Positions 50,334 through 58,249 of a stretch of 64,000 nt of DNA are shown piece after piece. The stretch is from the NCBI GenBank assembly GCA_964437445.1, contig CAYTGR010000002.1, positions 1 through 64,000 on the forward strand, written 5' to 3'. The notes under the pieces are model-generated. The model had not been told where the DNA came from, did no database searches, and saw only the letters and a program-made list of their open reading frames with translations. The translations under genes and the position numbers were made by a program. Each line of letters starts with the position of its first letter. Positions within the stretch are counted from its first letter, which is position 1. The stretch comes from CAYTGR01 sp964437445. GTDB lineage: Bacteria > Chloroflexota > Anaerolineae > B4-G1 > SLSP01.

Positions 50334-51638
50334 ATGATCAAAATAGATCCAACGACAGGCCAATGGAAGGTCCCCTTTTTCGCCATCTGGACGGGGCAAG
50401 CCTTTTCGCTGCTGGGCAGCATGTTGGTGCAATTTGCGCTTGTCTGGTGGCTGACGCAGCAGACCGGCTCGGCGACGGTGCTGGCGATGGCTACGTTAGT
50501 GGCCCTGTTGCCGGGCATTATCATCGGTCCGTTTGCGGGCGCGCTGGTGGATCGCTGGAACCGGCGCACGGTGATGATGGTGGCCGATAGCAGCATCGCT
50601 GTGGCGACATTGTTGCTGGCCTACATTTATTGGCGCGGCGCGATGCAACCCTGGCACGTTTATGCCATCATGCTTTTCCGCTCGTTTGCCGGCACGTTTC
50701 ACTGGCCCGCCATGCAGGCCTCTACGTCGCTGATGGTCCCCAAGGCGCAGCTGGCGCGCATTGCCGGGTTGAACCAGGCGCTCAATGGGGCCATGAATAT
50801 TATCTCGCCACCCCTGGGGGCGTTGCTGATCAGCGCTTTCCCACTGTATGGTGTGTTGGCGGTTGACGTGGTGACCGCGTTGCTGGCGGTGGTACCGCTG
50901 GGCTTTGTCGCTGTCCCGCAGCCGGAGCAGAGCCCGTCACCGGAACCGGTCGGCGTCCGTTCGCTCTGGCGGGATGTGCGCGAGGGGTTCCGTTACATTT
51001 GGGGCTGGAAAGGGCTCTTCCTGGTCATGATGATGGCAACGGTACTCAACCTGCTGCTCAACCCGGCCTTCTCGCTCATGCCTATCCTCATCACCCAACA
51101 TTTCCAGCTGGGCGCTTTGCAGCTGGGCTGGATGGATTCTGCTTGGGGTATCGGGGTAATTGCGGGTGGATTGGCTCTGAGCGCCTGGGGCGGCTTCAAG
51201 CGGCGGATCTTCACCACGATGCTGGGGGTGGTTGGGATGGGGGTTGGGACGCTGTTGATTGGTTTCAGCCCGGCGAATGCGTTTGGCTTGGCGCTGGGCG
51301 GGATGGCATTAACCGGTTTGCTCAACCCGATTGCCAACGGGCCGCTTCATGCCATTGTACAGGATTTGGTGGCCCCGGAGATGCAGGCGCGGGTCTTCAC
51401 CGTCATTCAGAGTCTGGCGATGTTGATGTCACCGTTGGGACTGGCCGTTGCCGGTCCGCTGGCCGACGCTTTCGGTGTGCAAACCTGGTTTATCATCGGC
51501 GGCCTCAGCTGCTTAGCGATCGGGATCGGCGGGTTTTTTGTGCCGGCGATTGTCCATTTGGAGGATGACCATGGCCGGCCGCAGCCGGTCGCGGGGGGCG
51601 CTGCCCTGGTGGCCGGGATGGTGGAACCGGCGGAGTGA
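50334..51638 (+). CDS. MFS efflux transporter (DHA3/macrolide-efflux type)
   Basis: A 434-residue permease with about 12 helices. WTGQAFSLLGSMLVQFALVWWL at the start, PFAGALVDRWNRRTVMMVAD (loop 2-3 motif), FRSFAGTFHWPAMQASTSLM and LARIAGLNQALNGAMNIISPP are typical of the MFS_3/MefA-like drug and siderophore exporter group. The likely job is export of a toxic or amphipathic compound; the substrate is unknown. AGGAGAG precedes the ATG. The AT-rich promoter region with an inverted ATC/GAT stretch around 50292-50308 suggests a separate origin or a local regulator site. It is followed by two tRNA genes on the other strand. Confidence 0.85.
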   Translation: MIKIDPTTGQWKVPFFAIWTGQAFSLLGSMLVQFALVWWLTQQTGSATVLAMATLVALLPGIIIGPFAGALVDRWNRRTVMMVADSSIAVATLLLAYIYWRGAMQPWHVYAIMLFRSFAGTFHWPAMQASTSLMVPKAQLARIAGLNQALNGAMNIISPPLGALLISAFPLYGVLAVDVVTALLAVVPLGFVAVPQPEQSPSPEPVGVRSLWRDVREGFRYIWGWKGLFLVMMMATVLNLLLNPAFSLMPILITQHFQLGALQLGWMDSAWGIGVIAGGLALSAWGGFKRRIFTTMLGVVGMGVGTLLIGFSPANAFGLALGGMALTGLLNPIANGPLHAIVQDLVAPEMQARVFTVIQSLAMLMSPLGLAVAGPLADAFGVQTWFIIGGLSCLAIGIGGFFVPAIVHLEDDHGRPQPVAGGAALVAGMVEPAE

Positions 51639-51639
51639 A

Positions 51640-51713
51640 TACCCCCGGCAGGACTTGAACCTGCAACCCTCTGATCCGAAGTCAGATGCTCTGTCCAATT
51701 GAGCTACGGGGGC
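51640..51713 (-). tRNA. tRNA-Arg (anticodon TCG)
   Basis: The minus strand folds as a cloverleaf: acceptor GCCCCCG with CGGGGGT, D-arm GCTC/GAGC, anticodon stem TCTGA/TCAGA with loop CTTCGGA (anticodon TCG), T-arm GCAGG/CCTGC with loop TTCAAGT, discriminator A. CCA is not encoded. Confidence 0.92.
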
Positions 51714-51716
51714 TTC

Positions 51717-51751
51717 TGCAAAAAGGGCCGGACTGACTTAGTCCGGCCCTT
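51717..51751 (-). terminator. Terminator between the two tRNA genes
   Basis: A perfect 12-bp stem (51723-51734 with 51740-51751) with a 5-base loop is followed on the minus strand by TTTTTGC. It lies directly downstream of tRNA-His, so tRNA-Arg may have its own transcription start or depend on read-through. Confidence 0.8.
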
Positions 51752-51753
51752 GG

Positions 51754-51828
51754 GGTGGACGGAGGGACTTGAACCCTCAGTTGCCTGAGCCACAGTCAGG
51801 AGCCTTAACCACTTAGGCCACGCCCACC
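51754..51828 (-). tRNA. tRNA-His (anticodon GTG)
   Basis: The minus strand folds with acceptor GTGGGCG/CGTCCAC, the extra 5' G (position -1) opposite discriminator C, anticodon stem CCTGA/TCAGG and loop CTGTGGC (anticodon GTG), T-arm GAGGG/CCCTC with TTCAAGT. The G-1/C73 pair is diagnostic for tRNA-His. Confidence 0.92.
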
Positions 51829-51871
51829 ACGCTATGCACGATTCTACCACAAAGCGGGAAAAGGGCAAGAC

Positions 51872-53131
51872 TCACGATTGAGATTGCTGTTGCCCAAACG
51901 GTTTGCCAACCGGCAGCAGAATGTGGACGGTGCTGCCCGGCAATTTGACCTCATCATGACCGGGGCTTTCGGCCCAGATTTTGCCTCCATGGGCTTCTAT
52001 GATCCCCTTGGAAACCGCCAGGCCCAACCCCAAGCCGCCCCCCTTGAAGGCGGTTTTGCTGGAACGGTGCAGAGCCACGTCTTCAATCACGTAGAAACGG
52101 TCAAAAATGTGGAGCAGGTCTTCCGGCTCGATCCCCACCCCGGTATCCTTCACCCAGAGGTGGATGGTGTCATTGACGGCCTCGGCGTCAATGGTGACCG
52201 TGCCGCCGTCAGGGGTATATTTGATGGCATTGCTGACCACGTTCCAGAGGGCCTGGTGCAGGCGGCGGGGATCTCCCTCCACGACCGGGGTCTTGCGGAT
52301 GCCCGGCCCCAATTCGAAGACCATCTGGCGTTGCGGCCCGAAGCTCCGCAGGTTATGCAAGACCGACTGCACAATGGAGTTGAGGAAGACCGGTTCGCGG
52401 GCCAGGTCCAACCGGTCGGCGTCAATCAGCGAGACGTTGAGGATGTCCTGGATGACCTGGCTGAGCCGGTCTACCGCGTCGGCCACTTTTTTCAGCAGAT
52501 TGCGGGCGGAGCCCTCTTCTTCCAGGCTGCCGGGGATGGCCGGGTTGGCCAACATGATCTGTACGTAGCCATAGATCACGGTGAGCGGTGTGCGCAACTC
52601 GTGCCCCGCCAGGATGACGAAGTCTGACTTCATCTTTTCCACCCGCTGCAGCTCGCTGTTCGCCTTCTCCAACTCGCGTACTTTTTCCTCCAGGCGCGCG
52701 ACCAGGCGCTGGTTGTACTCTAACAGATATTCGGCGCGCTCTTCAATGGAGGAGACTTGATCCTGCATCCCGACCAGGTAAGCCCGCACCTGGTCGGGGA
52801 ACTGATCAACGTCAATGGGTTTGGGGATGTAGCCGTTGCAGCCGGCCACCAGGGCCCGTTCCCGGTCTCCCCGCAGCGTCGCCGCGGTGACGGCGACCAC
52901 CGGGACCTTTTCCAGCCCTTCCATGGACCGCAAGCGGGTGGTTACTTCATAGCCATCCAGGCCGCTGATGTTGATATCCATCAAGATCAGATCGGGTTTA
53001 TCTTTGCGCGCCGCTTCAATGGCCGAGATCCCGCTATCGGCCACGGTAACGGTGAACCCTTCCGACATCAAGATGCGCTGGACCAAGCGCTGGCTGGATG
53101 GATCATCCTCAACGTAAAGTATTCTGGTCAT
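51872..53131 (-). CDS. Receiver-histidine kinase (response-regulator-headed hybrid kinase)
   Basis: A 419-residue cytoplasmic protein. The receiver (1-120) has the acidic pair Asp9-Asp10 and Asp52 in LILMDINISGLDG, with VTA and KPID further on. A coiled coil (about 125-175, EERAEYLLEYNQRLVARLEE) leads to HisKA with the phospho-acceptor His in VILAGHELRTPLTVIYGY (Gly replaces the usual Ser before His) and an HATPase with NVVSNAIKYT, DTGVGIEP and GGGLGLGLAVSKG. There is no sensory domain, so input must come from phosphorylation of its receiver. The gene overlaps the preceding PLP-enzyme/receiver gene by 4 bases (ATGA), so the two proteins are made together and probably exchange phosphate. Confidence 0.9.
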   Translation of the reverse strand: MTRILYVEDDPSSQRLVQRILMSEGFTVTVADSGISAIEAARKDKPDLILMDINISGLDGYEVTTRLRSMEGLEKVPVVAVTAATLRGDRERALVAGCNGYIPKPIDVDQFPDQVRAYLVGMQDQVSSIEERAEYLLEYNQRLVARLEEKVRELEKANSELQRVEKMKSDFVILAGHELRTPLTVIYGYVQIMLANPAIPGSLEEEGSARNLLKKVADAVDRLSQVIQDILNVSLIDADRLDLAREPVFLNSIVQSVLHNLRSFGPQRQMVFELGPGIRKTPVVEGDPRRLHQALWNVVSNAIKYTPDGGTVTIDAEAVNDTIHLWVKDTGVGIEPEDLLHIFDRFYVIEDVALHRSSKTAFKGGGLGLGLAVSKGIIEAHGGKIWAESPGHDEVKLPGSTVHILLPVGKPFGQQQSQS

Positions 53132-54849
53132 ACTTCTTCTCCTTTTTCCCTGCCCAGAAGGGCATTAATCCCTGCCAGGAGGTCCTCATCCATAAAAGAG
53201 CCTTTTTGCAACAGCATCTGGATGCGCCCCTGGAGGCGTTGACGTTCGGTGGCAGTCAGCTCTTTGGCAGTAATGACGATGACCGGCAAATCTTTCAGCT
53301 GTTCATCGGCTTTCAATTCGTCCAATACGGCAAAGCCGTCCATATCCGGCATCATCAGGTCCAGTAACACCAGGTCGGGGCGGGTGGCGCGGATCAAATC
53401 CAGCCCTTCGTGACCCGTGTGAGCCTCGGCGATCTGGAAATCGCCGCGGGTTTGAAGGATGCGCCGGAGCAGGCGGGCGGCCTCGGGGTTGTCCTCCACG
53501 ATCACAATGCGGTGCGTGCGGGCATCCAGTTGTTCCAGCGCCCCCAACAGATCTTCGGAGGCGGGTTCCTGGCGGACCGGGGCGACTGGGGCGGCGGCGG
53601 CGGCCGGTACCACTTTGAGCCAGTCTTTCTCCAGTACGAATTTTTCGACCGCGAAGGTGTGCCCGGAGCAGTTAACGACCACTACGTCCTGCCGCTGGAT
53701 CACGCCTTTCCCCAGCAGCTTGAAAAGACCGGCGAAGGCGGCTGCGGCCGCCGGCTCCATAGAAATCCCCTCCATTTTTGCCAGCACTTGCAGCGCTCTG
53801 AAAATTTCCTCGTCGGTCACATCCTCAAAAACGCCCCCGTGTTCCTTGACCACGTGGTAGAGGTGGGTATAAGCCGGGCCAGGCGTGCCGGTGGCAATAG
53901 TAATGACGCGGGTGGTGGGGTTCAAGACGGGGATGGCCTCAGCGCGGTCAGCGCGGAAGGCCTGGACCATCGGCGCACAGCCGTTCGCCTGGATCAACGC
54001 CAGCTTGGGCACCCGGTCCACCAATCCCATCTGATAGAGCTCCTGGTAGCCTTTCCAGAAGCCGATGGGGCCTAAGCCACCACTGATGGCCTGGATGAAC
54101 CAGTCAGGCGCTCGCCAGGGGATGCCGGGTTGGGGCGGGCCGAACCGCTCGGCCAGCTGCTCGGCCAGCTCAAACGCGATCGTTTTCATGCTTTCCCGCG
54201 TGCCGATGTCGCGCATTCCCCGGTCGGCCAGAATGCCTTTGTGGCTGGCAAAGCGCGCGGCCACCTTCTTGGTGATGTCGTAAGTCGCACTTACCTTGAT
54301 CACTTCACTGCCGTAAATCGCGATCTCCCGCATTTTCTCGGGGGGAACCAGACTGGGCAGGAAAGTCCAGAGCTTGATGCCGGCATGGGCCGAGTAAGCC
54401 GAATAGGAGATCGCGACGTTCCCGGTGGAGGCGACCACCAGCTCGGTGACACCGGATTCTTTCATCAGGGAAATCACCAACGCTGCCTGGCGGTCTTTGA
54501 AGGAGTTGGTGGGGTTTTGCCGCTCGTCCTTGATAAAAAGGTTGGGGGTGCCCAACATCATGCCCAGGTTACGGGCGTGCAGCAAGGGTGTGCCCCCTTC
54601 TCCCATGGTGATCAGGTACTGGTCGTTGCGCAAGGGGAGCAGCTCCCGGTACCGCCACATCTTGAAGGCGCGCGAGCGCAAAATGTCCGGCCAGATGCGA
54701 CTGACCCGCGCGTAGTCATAGCGGGCCTCCTGCCACTCATGGCCGCAGCGTGGGCAGACCGGTGTGGGAATTTGATAAGGATGCCGCTGACCACAGGCGG
54801 CACATTCCAGTTCGATCTCCAACGGGATAGCAGGGGGACTTAACCACAT
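53128..54849 (-). CDS. Threonine-synthase-like PLP enzyme fused to a receiver domain
   Basis: A 573-residue fusion. Residues 1-40 carry a zinc ribbon (Cys16, Cys19, Cys32, Cys35). Residues about 75-415 are a fold-type II PLP enzyme of the threonine synthase group: MGEGGTPLL, Lys118 in PTNSFKDRQA as Schiff-base lysine, ASTGN (140-144) and SGGLGP (256-261) for the cofactor phosphate. After an Ala/Pro linker (about 416-428) comes a receiver (446-565) with VEDNPE and phospho-acceptor Asp497 in LVLLDLMMPDMDG. A threonine synthase would convert O-phosphohomoserine to threonine; here activity may be switched by phosphorylation, or the domain may have become a sensor. The start at 54849 is behind GAGAG; ATGs further upstream exist. 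The receiver-kinase gene overlaps its end by 4 bases. Confidence 0.9.
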   Translation of the reverse strand: MWLSPPAIPLEIELECAACGQRHPYQIPTPVCPRCGHEWQEARYDYARVSRIWPDILRSRAFKMWRYRELLPLRNDQYLITMGEGGTPLLHARNLGMMLGTPNLFIKDERQNPTNSFKDRQAALVISLMKESGVTELVVASTGNVAISYSAYSAHAGIKLWTFLPSLVPPEKMREIAIYGSEVIKVSATYDITKKVAARFASHKGILADRGMRDIGTRESMKTIAFELAEQLAERFGPPQPGIPWRAPDWFIQAISGGLGPIGFWKGYQELYQMGLVDRVPKLALIQANGCAPMVQAFRADRAEAIPVLNPTTRVITIATGTPGPAYTHLYHVVKEHGGVFEDVTDEEIFRALQVLAKMEGISMEPAAAAAFAGLFKLLGKGVIQRQDVVVVNCSGHTFAVEKFVLEKDWLKVVPAAAAAPVAPVRQEPASEDLLGALEQLDARTHRIVIVEDNPEAARLLRRILQTRGDFQIAEAHTGHEGLDLIRATRPDLVLLDLMMPDMDGFAVLDELKADEQLKDLPVIVITAKELTATERQRLQGRIQMLLQKGSFMDEDLLAGINALLGREKGEEV

Positions 54850-54951
54850 GTCAATTGGCTCTCTCTCTATGTTCAGGCTTCTTGAAAAGTTTCCATAGCG
54901 AAATATTACTCCCCTATAGAGTATCATAAGTTGTGAGAAGGGCAAGTTTTA

Positions 54952-54978
54952 TTCTTAAAAAGGGGGACTTTTTAAGAA
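54952..54978. promoter_or_regulatory. Inverted repeat in the divergent control region
   Basis: TTCTTAAAAAG (54952-54962) and CTTTTTAAGAA (54968-54978) are perfect inverted copies with a 5-base spacer. It lies between the divergent PLP-receiver and kinase operons, about 100 bases upstream of ATG 54849, where an operator or attenuator could act. The 323-base intergenic region holds no gene. Confidence 0.4.
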
Positions 54979-55037
54979 ATGAGCCGTGACGGTGTTGAAA
55001 AAGGCGGTTGGCCTGAAAATTGCCTGCTCCTTTTTCC

Positions 55038-55074
55038 ATGACAGTTTGTCATTTCTCCAACTTGCTCTTATAAT
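55038..55074 (+). promoter_or_regulatory. Promoter of the kinase/phosphatase operon with an overlapping inverted repeat
   Basis: TTGTCA (55046-55051), 17-base spacer, perfect TATAAT (55069-55074). ATGACAGTTTGTCAT (55038-55052) is an inverted repeat (6-3-6) that covers the -35 box and is a good candidate operator. The leader to ATG 55173 is about 90 bases. Confidence 0.7.
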
Positions 55075-55172
55075 CATAGTAGTATTGGTGACCTAGGTGG
55101 GTAGATAACGCAAATTGTCGTGGGGTCATAGGCCGGGGAAGACCATTGGGGGGATTATTATTGAAGGGTGAT

Positions 55173-57272
55173 ATGGCAAACTCAGACGATTCTGCCCAAC
55201 GCAACATTCCACCTCAAGATCTGGGGACGCGCCAGATCCGGGGACTCTCGCAGCGTTTGCGCCGCCCGCTGACGCCGGAGGCCAATCTGCCGCCTGATGC
55301 CGCTCCGCCCGCGCCACCACCGGAGCCGGCGGAATCTGCTCCGCCGCTGGCTGAGGCAACTGTGCCGCCGGCTCCCCAACCGCCGCCGGCAGATTCTTCG
55401 CTGCACACGCGCCCGGTCAGCTCACAGGCTAAACCGTCACGGGATGGCCTGTTGACTGAGGGGACGATCCTGCAATCGCGGTACAAGATCTTGGGGGTCA
55501 TCGGAATCGGTGGGATGGGGGCCGTGTACAAAGCCCAGGATTTGCGTTTTGCCAACGTGACTCGCATTTGCGCGGTCAAAGAGATGATCAACACGGCGAC
55601 CGATCCGCAGGTGCGGCAGATGATCGTTCACAACTTTGAGCGGGAAGCCAGTATTCTGGCGACGCTCAGCCATCCGGCTATCCCGCAGGTCTACGATTTT
55701 TTCACGGAGGGAGCGCGCAGCTACCTGGCGCTGGAGTTCATCAACGGCAAGGACCTGGAAGCCATCCTATCGGAGACGGAAGGATTTATCTCTGAAGTCC
55801 AGGTCATTGACTGGGCGATCCAGTTGTGTGATGTTTTGATGTATTTGCACAGTCACAAGCCCCGGCCGATTATCTTCCGCGACTTGAAACCCTCCAATAT
55901 CATGCTGGACGACCACGACCGGATCCGGTTGGTAGACTTTGGCATCGCCAAGCTTTTCCAGAGCGGGGAGCGAGGCACCATGATCGGGACGGAAGGGTAT
56001 TCGCCCCCTGAGCAGTACCGGGGGATGGCCGAACCGCGCAACGACATCTATTCTTTGGGGGCGACACTCCACCATCTGTTGAGCAAACAGGACCCGCGTC
56101 TGGAGCCACCGTTTTCTTTCCATGAGCGGCCGATCCACAAGACCAATCCCACCGTCTCGCGGGAGCTGACCGAGATTGTGGAGAAGGCGCTGATGTACGA
56201 CGTCAACCAGCGCTGGGGCTCGGCCGATGAGATGAAACGGGCCTTGCTGACCCTCCCCGGTGCACGGGGGATCGCGGGCGGGGCTCCCAAAGAGACGGCG
56301 GCTTTCGCCGCGGGCAGTGTCAAGCCGCTCTGGCGCTTTGCCTGTGAGGACGAAATCCGGGTGGCGGTGGCTGTGTCAGAAGGGGTGGTCTATGTGCCCT
56401 CCTATGACCACAATGTCTACGCTTTGGAAGCGTCTTCCGGCAAGTTCATGTGGAAGTATGCCACGGAAGGAGGCATTGCTTCCACTCCCTGGGTGCTGGA
56501 GGATTTTGTGGTCTTTGGCTCCACCGATACAGTAGTTTACGCCGTGGAAGCCCGGACCGGACGGTTAGTCTGGACTGCGCCCACCAAGGGGAAGATTTTC
56601 TCCTCGCCCTACGGTGAATTTGGGCACCTGTTTATCGGTTCAGATGATAGCAACTTGTATGCGATCCATGGGCCGAGCGGCCGGATCGCCTGGACCTATC
56701 ATGCCGATGGGCAGGTCCGTACGCGCCCCATTCTACAGGAAAATATGATTTTCTTTGCCTGCCAGATGGGCATGGTCTACGCCTTGGGGCTTAACCGGGA
56801 GCTCAAATGGCGTTTCCACGCCCGGCGCGGGTTCCTGGCCGCCCCCACGCTGGGCAAAGGATTGGTTTTGATCGGTTCGCTGGACTGGAACCTGTATGCT
56901 CTGGACCTGCGTTCCGGTTGGACGGCCTGGCGCTATCACACCGGTGGGTCCATCGTCTCCACGGCGGCCGTGGCTGAAAATCTGGTGTTGTTTGGCTCGG
57001 CCGACAACTTCATTTATGCGTTGGATACAGCGGAGGGCCGGTTAGTCTGGCGCTATCAAACGGAGGGGCAGGTGACAGGCTCACCAGCCGTCTACGGGGA
57101 AAATGTCTATATCGGCGGGGTTGACGGATCGCTCTACTGTTTAGAGGTACGCACGGGGAAGCTGCGCTGGCGCTATCAGATGGGCGGCGCCATCACCGGG
57201 GCTCCGGTGATTGAAGACGGTGTGCTTTACATTGGCTCCAATGACCGTTACGTTTACGCTATTCCGGCCTGA
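55173..57272 (+). CDS. Ser/Thr protein kinase with C-terminal PQQ-type beta-propeller
   Basis: A 699-residue protein. A disordered Pro/Ala-rich N-terminus (1-95) precedes the kinase domain (about 104-370): glycine loop IGIGGMGAVY, Lys136 in ICAVKEM, catalytic loop FRDLKPSN with Asp237, DFG at 255-257 and SPPEQYRG. Phe235 replaces the usual His of HRD. From about 375 to the end are seven or so PQQ/WD-like propeller blades with repeated motifs VYALEASSGKFMWKY, YAVEARTGRLVWT, LYALDLRSGWTAWRY and YALDTAEGRLVWRY. No membrane helix is visible, so both parts are likely cytoplasmic. It is the first gene of a seven-gene operon with a matching phosphatase and FHA protein. The start at 55173 follows AAGGG. 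Confidence 0.9.
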   Translation: MANSDDSAQRNIPPQDLGTRQIRGLSQRLRRPLTPEANLPPDAAPPAPPPEPAESAPPLAEATVPPAPQPPPADSSLHTRPVSSQAKPSRDGLLTEGTILQSRYKILGVIGIGGMGAVYKAQDLRFANVTRICAVKEMINTATDPQVRQMIVHNFEREASILATLSHPAIPQVYDFFTEGARSYLALEFINGKDLEAILSETEGFISEVQVIDWAIQLCDVLMYLHSHKPRPIIFRDLKPSNIMLDDHDRIRLVDFGIAKLFQSGERGTMIGTEGYSPPEQYRGMAEPRNDIYSLGATLHHLLSKQDPRLEPPFSFHERPIHKTNPTVSRELTEIVEKALMYDVNQRWGSADEMKRALLTLPGARGIAGGAPKETAAFAAGSVKPLWRFACEDEIRVAVAVSEGVVYVPSYDHNVYALEASSGKFMWKYATEGGIASTPWVLEDFVVFGSTDTVVYAVEARTGRLVWTAPTKGKIFSSPYGEFGHLFIGSDDSNLYAIHGPSGRIAWTYHADGQVRTRPILQENMIFFACQMGMVYALGLNRELKWRFHARRGFLAAPTLGKGLVLIGSLDWNLYALDLRSGWTAWRYHTGGSIVSTAAVAENLVLFGSADNFIYALDTAEGRLVWRYQTEGQVTGSPAVYGENVYIGGVDGSLYCLEVRTGKLRWRYQMGGAITGAPVIEDGVLYIGSNDRYVYAIPA

Positions 57273-57292
57273 GCCAGTAAGGTGAACGAATC

Positions 57293-58240
57293 ATGCGACA
57301 GTGGATTGGTTGGTTAAGTGATCGGCTGAGAGCCAGAGGGGCAGAATCCCCGGCCGATGTATCGGATACGCCCCCCTTGCCGGAATTCATGCCTGAATTA
57401 ACGTTGGAAGAATCGGAAGAAAAAACTATGACAATGCCTCTACCACTTTCAAAACAGCCGGCTCATTTGATCAGGTTGGCCTGGAAGACCGACGTAGGAC
57501 AATTGCGCAACCATAATGAGGATACCCTGGTTGTTTTTCTGGGCCAGCAGGAGGGGATGGTGCCCCTGGTCTCGTTTGGATTGTGCATTGTGGCCGATGG
57601 GATGGGAGGGCATCAGGCCGGTGAATTGGCCAGCGCGCTGGCCAGCCGTGTCGTGGCCAGCTATCTGCTGGAACATGTCTACCTTCCCTTGTTGCAGGAA
57701 GACGCCCCGGAACCCGAGCCGGATTCGTTGGCCGAGATGGTGCGGACGGCCATTGCCCAGGCCAATGACGCGGTCATTGAGACCTTCCCGGGCAGTGGCA
57801 CAACCCTCACCAGCGCCCTGCTGTTGGGGGCCCATTTGTTGATTGGACATGTGGGTGACAGCCGGGCCTACCTGTTGCGGCCGGAGGATGGCCTCCAGCA
57901 GCTAACCGCGGACCATTCATTGGTTTACCGGTTGGTGGAAATGGGGCAACTCAGCCCCGAGGAAGCGGGGGTACACCCGCAGCGTAACGTTCTGTACCAG
58001 GCAGTGGGCCAGGGAGCGCCATTGCAAGTGGATGTGATAGCGCAGACTTTGCAACCTGGCGAGCGGGTGCTCCTGTGCAGTGATGGACTGTGGGAGATGG
58101 TCAACGATGCGACTATCCAGCGTCTCGTTGAGGAATCCTCCTCCATCCAGGCTGCCTGCGAGTCCCTGGTCGGTGCCGCCAACGAGGCCGGCGGCACCGA
58201 TAACATCACTGTGATGATGGCAGAACTAGCTGAGAGTTAG
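57293..58240 (+). CDS. PP2C-type protein phosphatase
   Basis: A 315-residue Ser/Thr phosphatase. After an acidic, low-complexity N-terminus (about 1-60), the PPM domain has DVGQLRNHNEDTL, IVADGMGGHQAGELAS (metal-binding Asp and Gly), GTTLTSALLLGAHLLIGHVGDSRAYLL, LLCSDGLWEMV and GGTDNITVMM, all metal ligands in place. It should reverse phosphorylation by the kinase 20 bases upstream; kinase-PP2C pairs of this kind are common in bacteria. Soluble, no membrane segment. AAGGTG precedes the ATG, and the next gene starts 9 bases after the stop. Confidence 0.93.
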   Translation: MRQWIGWLSDRLRARGAESPADVSDTPPLPEFMPELTLEESEEKTMTMPLPLSKQPAHLIRLAWKTDVGQLRNHNEDTLVVFLGQQEGMVPLVSFGLCIVADGMGGHQAGELASALASRVVASYLLEHVYLPLLQEDAPEPEPDSLAEMVRTAIAQANDAVIETFPGSGTTLTSALLLGAHLLIGHVGDSRAYLLRPEDGLQQLTADHSLVYRLVEMGQLSPEEAGVHPQRNVLYQAVGQGAPLQVDVIAQTLQPGERVLLCSDGLWEMVNDATIQRLVEESSSIQAACESLVGAANEAGGTDNITVMMAELAES

Positions 58241-58249
58241 GATTGTAAC

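Noticed and set aside
51640..51828. tRNA genes as the attachment site of an integrated element
   Set aside because: No integrase, no repeated tRNA 3' end and no foreign gene cluster is visible on either side.
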